A stretch of 11,302 nt of DNA from positions 1 to 11,302 of the forward strand of contig CAADUW010000161.1 of the NCBI GenBank assembly GCA_900752285.1. The letters run 5' to 3'. This document shows positions 6,633 to 11,302 of this stretch, piece after piece. The notes under the pieces were generated by a model. The model did not search any database, was not told where the DNA came from, and worked only from the letters and a program-made list of their open reading frames with translations. The stretch's first letter is position 1, and the number at the start of each line of letters is the position of its first letter. The stretch comes from an uncultured Oscillospiraceae bacterium (GTDB lineage Bacteria > Bacillota > Clostridia > Oscillospirales > Oscillospiraceae). The translations under genes were made by a program, and so were the position numbers.

Positions 6633-7967
6633 ATGCGCATTCGGTTATCGGACCACTTTACCTACGGAAAACTGCTCCGTTTTACCCTTCCATCCATCGG
6701 TACCATGATTTTCACATCCATTTACGGCGTTGTGGATGGGTTCTTTGTTTCAAACTTTGCCGGAAAAACACCCTTTGCGGCAGTCAATCTGATCATGCCC
6801 GTGCTGATGATCCTCGGTACCGTGGGCTTTATGTTCGGCACAGGCGGCACCGCCCTTGCAGCAAAAACGCTGGGTACCGGGGACCGGAAGCAGGCAAACC
6901 GGTATTTTTCCCTCTTTGTTTACACGGCCTTTTCTCTGGGTCTGCTTCTGGCAGCGGCAGGAGCCATCTGGATACGGCCCATTGCCGCCGCACTTGGTGC
7001 CGAGGGTGAGCTGCTGGAAAACTGTGTGCTTTACGCCCGGATCAACCTGCTGGGACTTCCCTTCTTTGTTTTGCAGGTCATGTTCCAGAGCTTTTTTGTC
7101 GCCGCGGAAAAACCTCACCTGGGACTTGCCGTAACGGTTTCCTCCGGCCTTACCAATATGGTGCTGGATGCCGTGCTGGTTCTGTCCCTGCCCCAGACGC
7201 AGAAGCTTTCCGGAGCTGCCATTGCCACTGCCATGTCCCAGTTTGTGGGCGGCGTGGTTCCTCTGTTCTACTTTTTCCGGAAGAACAGCAGTCTGCTCCG
7301 GCTTGGAAAAACCCGCTGGGACGCCAAAGCCATTCTCCGCGCCTGCATCAACGGCTCTTCGGAGTTCATGAGCAACATCTCCATGAGTCTCGTAGGCGTT
7401 CTGTACAATTTACAGCTCATGGCCTACGCCGGAGAAAACGGCATTGCCGCCTACGGTGTAATGATGTATGTGAGCATGATTTTCTCCGCCACCTTTGTGG
7501 GCTTCACGGTAGGCGGTGCGCCGGTTATCAGCTACCAGGATGGCGCGGAAAACTATGACGAACTGAAGGGTCTCCTTAAAAAGAGTCTGATCCTGATTGG
7601 AATCTTCGGTGTGGGGATGGTGCTTTCCGCCGAAGTGCTTGCCCTTCCCCTGTCCCGTATTTTCGTGGGCTACGATGCGGAGCTTCTGGCGCTGACGGTT
7701 TCCGGCTTCCGCATTTTCGGGCTGTCCTTTGGTTTCATGGGCTTCGGTATTTTTGCCTCCGGCTTCTTTACTGCCCTGAACGACGGGCTGACCTCGGCCC
7801 TGATTTCGTTCCTCCGGACATTGGTTTTTCAGAGCGCTTCCATTCTCCTGCTGCCGAAGCTTCTGGACATCGACGGGATCTGGATCTCGGTGGTCGCGGC
7901 GGAATTCATGTCCGTGATTCTGGGCTGCAGCTTCCTGATCGGGAAACGGAAAAAGTATCACTACTGA
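6633..7967 (+). CDS. MATE family efflux transporter 3 (MepA-like)
   Basis: A 444-aa MATE antiporter. Seen: LLRFTLPSIGTMIFTSIYGVVDGFFVSNFAGKTPFAAVNL at the N-terminus, a pattern typical of the MepA-like branch, with the TM1 acidic residue at D35; about 12 transmembrane segments; a short cytoplasmic link between the halves near KNSSLLRLGKTRWD (about 220-234); and a basic C-terminus GKRKKYHY. ATG 6633 is preceded by AAGGAG (6622-6627) at 5 nt. No convincing promoter was found in the 128-bp gap after argS, so read-through from argS is possible. Repeat copy 3 follows the stop. The substrate is unknown; the MepA likeness is by eye. Confidence 0.94.
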   Translation: MRIRLSDHFTYGKLLRFTLPSIGTMIFTSIYGVVDGFFVSNFAGKTPFAAVNLIMPVLMILGTVGFMFGTGGTALAAKTLGTGDRKQANRYFSLFVYTAFSLGLLLAAAGAIWIRPIAAALGAEGELLENCVLYARINLLGLPFFVLQVMFQSFFVAAEKPHLGLAVTVSSGLTNMVLDAVLVLSLPQTQKLSGAAIATAMSQFVGGVVPLFYFFRKNSSLLRLGKTRWDAKAILRACINGSSEFMSNISMSLVGVLYNLQLMAYAGENGIAAYGVMMYVSMIFSATFVGFTVGGAPVISYQDGAENYDELKGLLKKSLILIGIFGVGMVLSAEVLALPLSRIFVGYDAELLALTVSGFRIFGLSFGFMGFGIFASGFFTALNDGLTSALISFLRTLVFQSASILLLPKLLDIDGIWISVVAAEFMSVILGCSFLIGKRKKYHY

Positions 7968-7988
7968 CAAAAAACGGACAGCCCTTTG

Positions 7989-8063
7989 TTAAGGGCAGCA
8001 CCGCGCAATTCGGCAAAAAGACGGCGGAGACTCGCAGACGCAATTGTGCGGTGTTGCCTTAAG
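7989..8063 (-). repeat. Dispersed palindromic repeat, copy 3 (inverted, longest)
   Basis: Arms TTAAGGGCAGCACCGCGCAATT (7989-8010) and AATTGTGCGGTGTTGCCTTAA (8042-8062) pair imperfectly around a 31-nt centre. Relative to copy 2 it is inverted, and it keeps about 12 extra central bases. Its termini both carry TTAA. A small hairpin GCCCTT/AAGGGC (7981-7996) overlaps its left end. It may act as the terminator of MATE 3, since no other candidate lies downstream. Confidence 0.85.
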
Positions 8064-8107
8064 GCTTTCATAATTTCAGAAAAGCGGTAGCAATTTTTCC
8101 GCTCCTG

Positions 8108-8116
8108 TGTTATAAT
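8108..8116 (+). promoter_or_regulatory. Extended -10 promoter of the phosphoesterase-coaX operon
   Basis: TG (8108-8109), one base, then a perfect TATAAT (8111-8116). The -35 is weak (TAGCAA near 8088). The predicted start, about 8122-8124, falls on the first bases of the inverted-repeat leader that follows, so the mRNA would begin with that structure. Confidence 0.7.
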
Positions 8117-8120
8117 TCAC

Positions 8121-8281
8121 ATAGCGTCGCTTGACAAGCGCACACATGGTTTTCCCGGGTCTAAACGACATACGGCTTCGTTATCCTCGTTGATGGGCGA
8201 CAGCAAGTCAAGGACGATAACGCAGCGAAAGGCGTGCCGGAACGTCCGGCGGGCATGTGTGTCCTTGTCAAGCGACGCTAT
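8121..8281 (+). promoter_or_regulatory. 161-nt structured leader bounded by 28-nt inverted arms
   Basis: 8121-8148 and 8254-8281 are inverted copies pairing at 26 of 28 positions. The 105-nt interior holds a second imperfect hairpin, 8179-8193 with 8208-8222 (13 of 15 paired), and a perfect one, GCCGGA (8236-8241) with TCCGGC (8245-8250). Together they suggest a multibranched RNA. Independently, 8256-8266 in the right arm is perfectly complementary over 11 nt to 8290-8300, which includes the AAGGA ribosome binding site of the next gene. This is the layout of a two-state leader. I recognise no known riboswitch class. It could instead be a small palindromic mobile element; no target-site duplication is obvious. 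The structure is seen; regulation is inference. Confidence 0.55.
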
Positions 8282-8305
8282 CCAGTGAAAAGGACACACA
8301 ACAAT

Positions 8306-8803
8306 ATGAAGGTTCTTGTTTTATCCGATTCCCATTCCTATCTGGACTTTATGACCCGGGCCGTGGAAGCTCTTCGCCCGGACGCAGTGATCCATCTGGG
8401 CGACTATGTCAATGACGGCCGGGAGCTTATGGAGCAATTTCCCGGACTTCCCTTTTATCAGGTGCCGGGCAATTGCGACGCTTACCGGTGTGACCCGGAT
8501 ATGATGCGCACCGTCGTCATCAATCTTTCCGGGGTTCGGCTGATGCTGACCCACGGACATGATTATTTCGTAAAGGAGTCCCTTGTCCGGCTTCTCCGGG
8601 ATGCCCGGCGGGCAAAGGTTTCGGCCGTTCTTTACGGGCATACCCATCGGGCGGACTGCCATCAGGAGGATGACGGTCTGTGGGTGCTGAATCCCGGAAG
8701 CGCCGGATTCTTTGGCGGCAGCGCCGGACTTCTGGAATTGGATGAGGGAACCATCCGCGCCTGTCGGATTCTCCGGCAGGAAGATTTGGAGGCAAAGGCA
8801 TGA
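8306..8803 (+). CDS. YfcE/MJ0936-type metallophosphoesterase
   Basis: A 165-aa calcineurin-like phosphoesterase of the small YfcE/MJ0936 group: a two-metal phosphodiesterase acting on small phosphodiesters in vitro, with unknown cellular substrate. All metal-site motifs are present: D8-x-H10, G32-D33, G56-N57-C-D, H83-G-H85 and G111-H112-T-H114, followed by LNPGSAG. The start at ATG 8306 gives MKVLVLSDSH, the family norm; an upstream in-frame ATG at 8234 would add 24 residues encoded inside the inverted repeat and is rejected. The ribosome binding site is weak and far (AAGGA 8290-8294, 11 nt), and can be masked by the leader. The stop overlaps the coaX start (ATGA, 8800-8803), so translation is probably coupled. 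In many Firmicutes this gene sits beside rdgB/rph; here it does not. Confidence 0.92.
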   Translation: MKVLVLSDSHSYLDFMTRAVEALRPDAVIHLGDYVNDGRELMEQFPGLPFYQVPGNCDAYRCDPDMMRTVVINLSGVRLMLTHGHDYFVKESLVRLLRDARRAKVSAVLYGHTHRADCHQEDDGLWVLNPGSAGFFGGSAGLLELDEGTIRACRILRQEDLEAKA

Positions 8804-9585
8804 TTCTTGCAGTAGACATCGGCAATTCCAATATCGTCATCGGCGGTATTGAAAAGGATGAAATTCTCTTTGAGGCACGGCTCCGGACGGATGCGACCAA
8901 GACCTCCGATGAATATGCTGTCGATCTGAAGATGATTCTGGATATTTATCGGGTAAATCGGGATACTATCGAGGGAACCGTTGTATCCTCCGTTGTGCCG
9001 CAGGTGCTCAATTCCATCAAAACCTCCATTGCGAAACTGACCGGGAAAACACCCATGGTCGTGGGTCCCGGTCTGAAAACGGGACTGAATATCCGCATCG
9101 AGAACCCGGCCCAGACCGGCGCCGATCTGGTAGTGGGCGCCGTAGCAGCGCTGAAGCTGCATAAGCCGCCTCTGATCCTCATTGACATGGGCACCGCCAC
9201 CACCATCACGGTGCTGGATGAAACCGGTGCGCTCATTGGCGGCTGCATCAGTCCCGGCGTTCGGATTTCTCTGGACGCTCTGACCGATCGGACGGCGCTG
9301 CTGCCCGGCTTGCAACTGGATCAGCCAAAGGCTGCCATCGGGAAAAACACCATTGAGTGTATGCGCAGCGGCATCATGCTGGGCAGTGCCTGCATGCTGG
9401 ACGGTATGATTGCCCGGTTCGAAGAAGAGCTTGGAAAGGAGGCCACGGTGGTCGCCACCGGCGGAATTGCAAAGTTCATCATTCCCCTGTGCCGGACCCC
9501 CATGCACTATGAAAAGGATCTGCTTCTGAAGGGACTCAACTGGCTGTATCAGGAAAACCGGGGGCTCTCAGGTAAAGGCCATTAA
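8800..9585 (+). CDS. coaX: Type III pantothenate kinase
   Basis: Phosphorylates pantothenate, the first step of coenzyme A synthesis, in the cytoplasm; type III enzymes are insensitive to CoA feedback. Seen: the ASKHA-fold phosphate-1 motif DIGNSN (6-11, D6), GADLVVGAV at 107-115 with the catalytic aspartate D109 (the commoner form is GADR, so the arginine is replaced by leucine), IDMGTATT (128-135) and GGCISPG (147-153), then TGG (220-222). The 261-aa length is normal. It is translationally coupled to the phosphoesterase by ATGA. Its last 18 bases overlap the 3' end of the small minus-strand gene that follows. In many Firmicutes coaX neighbours dus or birA; neither is seen here. The assignment is secure. 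Confidence 0.96.
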   Translation: MILAVDIGNSNIVIGGIEKDEILFEARLRTDATKTSDEYAVDLKMILDIYRVNRDTIEGTVVSSVVPQVLNSIKTSIAKLTGKTPMVVGPGLKTGLNIRIENPAQTGADLVVGAVAALKLHKPPLILIDMGTATTITVLDETGALIGGCISPGVRISLDALTDRTALLPGLQLDQPKAAIGKNTIECMRSGIMLGSACMLDGMIARFEEELGKEATVVATGGIAKFIIPLCRTPMHYEKDLLLKGLNWLYQENRGLSGKGH

Positions 9586-9717
9586 GAACACAATGGCTGC
9601 CGACAGTCCAACCCCGGAGGCCAGCGCAATGGCAATGTTCAACGCCCGGTGCAAAAAGTAACTGCTGTCCGCGGCGTTGGGGTAAGCCGGTATGTTGACG
9701 CTTTTCCTGTTTTTCAT
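9568..9717 (-). CDS. Small single-helix membrane protein
   Basis: A 49-aa protein: basic N-terminus MKNRKSVNIPAYPNAADSSY, then one hydrophobic helix at about 24-48 (LHRALNIAIALASGVGLSAAIVFLMAFT), giving a likely single-pass inner-membrane protein. I do not recognise a named family. It is credible as a real gene because AGGAGG (minus strand, 9726-9731) sits 8 nt before ATG and a TATACT -10 lies about 43 bp upstream. It is tail-to-tail with coaX, overlapping by 18 nt, and divergent from the next small membrane-protein gene across a 99-bp spacer. The alternative, a chance frame, is made less likely by the ribosome binding site. Function is unknown. Confidence 0.65.
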   Translation of the reverse strand: MKNRKSVNIPAYPNAADSSYFLHRALNIAIALASGVGLSAAIVFLMAFT

Positions 9718-9759
9718 CTTTCTTTCCTCCTGACGGTCTGTGCTTTGATTTCTGCACAC

Positions 9760-9767
9760 AGTATAGC
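9760..9767. promoter_or_regulatory. Overlapping divergent -10 region
   Basis: AGTATAGC (9760-9767) reads TATACT on the minus strand (9760-9765) and TATAGC on the plus strand (9762-9767). The palindrome could serve both divergent small genes. The minus-strand reading is better; no good -35 was found for either direction. Confidence 0.4.
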
Positions 9768-9816
9768 GCGATCCGAGGGAGATAAAGAGGACTTTATTGC
9801 TCATGGGAGAATATAT

Positions 9817-10233
9817 ATGAATCTGCTGAAAAAGAAAAAGAATCCTGCACCGGTGGAAGCGGCCCCCTCCGAAGAGGAAGCCCCCATCCTGACGGGCTAC
9901 GGAAAGTTCAAAAAGGTTTTGGGCAAGATCATCATGACCCTGTACCACCTGCGCAAGGTCGTTCTGGCTGCGCCGGTTGCGTATGTGGCGCTGCGGATTG
10001 CCGCCTACAATATGTCCCATCTTCCCGAGCAGGTGGGCATCAATCTGCAAACCACAGGAGAATTCGCCATGATGATCAGCCGGTACTCCGCCGTGATCGG
10101 TCCGCTGGCGATCACCGCCGGGTGCCTTGTCATGATGTTCTTTTCCAGAAAGGCGCTTTACGCCTGGGCAATCAGCGTATTTACCCTTGCCCTCCCTGTT
10201 CTGCTGCTGGTCAGCAACATTTATCCCGCCTGA
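9817..10233 (+). CDS. Conserved-looking three-helix membrane protein
   Basis: A 138-aa protein starting MNLLKKKKNP. Residues 1-25 are charged and proline/glutamate-rich, so likely cytosolic. They are followed by FKKVLGKIIMTLYHLRK and three hydrophobic segments, about 48-66 (VVLAAPVAYVALRIAAYNM), about 88-110 (RYSAVIGPLAITAGCLVMMFF) and about 112-136 (ALYAWAISVFTLALPVLLLVSNIY). No enzyme motif is visible and I do not know the function. The start is ATG 9817, chosen because GGGAG (9805-9809) lies 7 nt upstream; the open frame continues to 9649 but through the divergent promoter region. A weak hairpin CCTGAAA/TTTCAGG (10229-10257) overlaps the stop. Protein-like composition and the ribosome binding site make it a real gene. 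Confidence 0.82.
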   Translation: MNLLKKKKNPAPVEAAPSEEEAPILTGYGKFKKVLGKIIMTLYHLRKVVLAAPVAYVALRIAAYNMSHLPEQVGINLQTTGEFAMMISRYSAVIGPLAITAGCLVMMFFSRKALYAWAISVFTLALPVLLLVSNIYPA

Positions 10234-10298
10234 AAAATCTCAATAGTTTCTTTCAGGTTTGTTCAAGGATTCTTCATCATCCGCCACGGAGAATATGG

Positions 10299-10530
10299 TA
10301 TACTTTACCTGTAAGTGGAGCAGTGAAGAAAACCGATGCCGTGGAAATATTCGCGGATAACCCGACGGTGGACTTGTGACACGCTGCCCCGATCGATGGT
10401 TTGCACAATTACATAAAAAGGCTCTGACGCAACCGTCTGCTGCTTTTTCAGCGGACTCTTTGCAGATTGCGCCAGAGCTGCAAAAAAAGTCGTGGATGCG
10501 TGATGGTCGCATCCACGATTGTTTTTTATT
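10299..10530 (+). ncRNA. Candidate structured small RNA between membrane-protein gene and pgsA
   Basis: A plus-strand TATACT (10299-10304) precedes about 215 nt with no gene, ending at a hairpin followed by a T6 run. Predicted pairings: GGAGCAGTG (10317-10325) with CGCTGCCCC (10382-10390), 8 of 9; a long hairpin 10421-10432 with 10467-10478 (11 of 12), plus an inner stem GTCTGCTG (10435-10442) with CAGCGGAC (10449-10456). I could not match it to 6S, SRP RNA, tmRNA, RNase P or a riboswitch I know. The -35 is poor, so an RNA gene is inference; the region may simply be spacer with a repeat. Confidence 0.3.
10491..10517. terminator. Bidirectional terminator downstream of pgsA
   Basis: CGTGGATGCG (10491-10500) pairs perfectly with CGCATCCACG (10508-10517) around a 7-nt loop. 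On the minus strand it is followed by ACTTTTTTT, directly downstream of the pgsA stop; on the plus strand by ATTGTTTTTT. Both directions fit intrinsic termination. Confidence 0.88.
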
Positions 10531-11110
10531 CCGGTTTTTTCAGATCCTCTGTTTTGACATTCTTTCCAAAGTAGGCAAGGAAATAACTGACAAAGGAAAT
10601 CGACAGGAACACGGCATCCACCACGGCAATGACCGTCACTGCATGGTAAGGAATCTCCGGGAAGAGCACCAGCAGAATCAGACTTACAAACAGCACGGTT
10701 GTGCAAACCTTCCCCGCCATCAGTGCGCCGGGAAGCATCTTCCCCTTGCGAAGCGCCAGCCCACCCGCTACGATCTGGAAGGTTTCCTTAATGACAAAGA
10801 GTCCCAGCACGGGACGCAGCGCAGGATACCGCAGAGACAGGCACAACGTCAGGGTGAACTGCGTTGCCTTATCCGCCACCGGATCCAGTACCTTTCCCAC
10901 CGTGGAAATCATGTCAAACTTTCGGGCAATTTTCCCGTCCACCATATCCGTCAGGCAGGAGACCGCCAGAATTGCCCCTGCCGTAATATACTGCCCCGGT
11001 TCCCGCGCGTTCAGGTAGATCACAACGTACACCGGGATCAGCACAAGCCGGAACAGGCTCAGCAGATTGGGGATGGTAAAGATTTCTTTTTTCCATTTTC
11101 TGATATTCAT
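10526..11110 (-). CDS. pgsA: CDP-diacylglycerol--glycerol-3-phosphate 3-phosphatidyltransferase (PgsA-type)
   Basis: Integral membrane enzyme of the CDP-alcohol phosphatidyltransferase family, most likely making phosphatidylglycerol phosphate from CDP-diacylglycerol and glycerol-3-phosphate. The full family signature is present: D55..D58-G59-xx-A62-R63-x8-G72-xxx-D76-xxx-D80, which binds the divalent metal and CDP. The N-terminus IPNLLSLFRLVLIPVYVV and about six hydrophobic segments fit, as does 194 aa. PgsA is the default call for a short IPNLLS-type protein, but a cardiolipin-synthase-like or other alcohol acceptor in the same family cannot be excluded. ATG 11110 follows GGAGG (11117-11121) at 6 nt. 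It has its own near-consensus promoter and ends in the hairpin 10491-10517, so it looks monocistronic. Confidence 0.9.
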   Translation of the reverse strand: MNIRKWKKEIFTIPNLLSLFRLVLIPVYVVIYLNAREPGQYITAGAILAVSCLTDMVDGKIARKFDMISTVGKVLDPVADKATQFTLTLCLSLRYPALRPVLGLFVIKETFQIVAGGLALRKGKMLPGALMAGKVCTTVLFVSLILLVLFPEIPYHAVTVIAVVDAVFLSISFVSYFLAYFGKNVKTEDLKKPE

Positions 11111-11139
11111 GGCAGTCCTCCGCTGGATTCTTGAAAACT

Positions 11140-11168
11140 ATTATAGTCAGTTTTTCCATATTTATCAA
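11140..11168 (-). promoter_or_regulatory. Near-consensus sigma-A promoter of pgsA
   Basis: On the minus strand: TTGATA (11163-11168), exactly 17 bp, then TATAAT (11140-11145). This is the best promoter in the window and gives a leader of about 22-25 nt. Confidence 0.88.
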
Positions 11169-11229
11169 GTGTTCCAAAAAAGATTCCCGCACAGTTTCCA
11201 CAGATGGGGAAAACAGAAATTTAGTGCAC

Positions 11230-11302
11230 AGCGCGAAGCGCTCTTGGCTCTCCCTCTGGGAGAGCTGTCACGGCGAACGCCGTGACTGAGAGGGCCGCCC
11301 CG
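11230..11302. repeat. Tandem-hairpin intergenic repeat, cut by the window edge
   Basis: Three consecutive perfect hairpins: AGCGC/GCGCT (11230-11242), GCTCTCCC/GGGAGAGC (11247-11265) and GTCACGGCG/CGCCGTGAC (11267-11286), followed by GAGAGGGCC, which could pair back to the start of the second. This style of palindromic unit is common as a dispersed repeat in gut Clostridia. It is unrelated in sequence to the repeat at 63, 2899 and 7989. It continues beyond the end of the window. Confidence 0.6.

Noticed and set aside
7989..8063. CRISPR-like repeat
   Set aside because: The copies are single, palindromic and kilobases apart, with no regular spacers.
8234..8305. Upstream in-frame start for the phosphoesterase
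   Set aside because: The extra 24 residues are encoded in the inverted-repeat arm and are not family-like; MKVLVLSDSH at 8306 is the standard N-terminus.
8662..9507. 281-aa minus-strand frame opposite coaX
   Set aside because: Antisense shadow; coaX motifs are complete on the plus strand.

Overview
The window looks like chromosomal DNA from a low-GC-phylum (Firmicutes) Clostridia, probably an Oscillospiraceae/Ruminococcaceae-like gut organism. The support is inferential: strong AGGAGG-type ribosome binding sites, sigma-A type promoters, a DegV/FakB protein, type III pantothenate kinase (CoaX), Clostridia-style MATE transporters, and moderately GC-rich coding DNA with dispersed palindromic repeats. 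No tRNA, rRNA, CRISPR array, transposase or phage gene was seen. I found no convincing multi-gene novel system. The least ordinary parts are the intergenic ones.

Layout. 1-1100: a DegV-family fatty-acid-binding protein on the minus strand, read from a TTG start and a good promoter; its stop codon lies at the edge of a dispersed repeat. 1100-1521: spacer holding a short signal-peptide-like ORF and an extended -10 promoter. 1522-2841: MATE transporter 1 (+). 2842-3201: a palindromic repeat copy, a 15-bp terminator hairpin and a further imperfect hairpin. 3202-4584: MATE transporter 2 (-). 4585-4755: divergent promoter region. 4756-6504: arginyl-tRNA synthetase (+), followed by a terminator. 6633-7967: MATE transporter 3 (+). 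7968-8305: another repeat copy, then a consensus extended -10 promoter whose predicted transcript begins with a 161-nt element bounded by 28-nt inverted arms. 8306-9585: a two-gene operon, a YfcE/MJ0936-type phosphoesterase overlapping coaX by ATGA. 9568-9717 (-) and 9817-10233 (+): two small membrane proteins, divergently transcribed from a 99-bp spacer. 10234-10525: a structured intergenic region that may encode a small RNA. 10526-11110: a PgsA-type CDP-alcohol phosphatidyltransferase (-) with a near-consensus promoter. 11230 to the end: tandem hairpins of a second repeat type, cut by the window edge.

Functionally the genes are mostly housekeeping: translation (argS), coenzyme A synthesis (coaX), phospholipid synthesis or fatty-acid handling (pgsA, degV) and multidrug/metabolite export (three MATE proteins). 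The phosphoesterase-coaX leader is the most interesting element. An 11-nt stretch containing the phosphoesterase ribosome binding site is perfectly complementary to part of the right arm of the inverted repeat, so two mutually exclusive RNA structures are possible.
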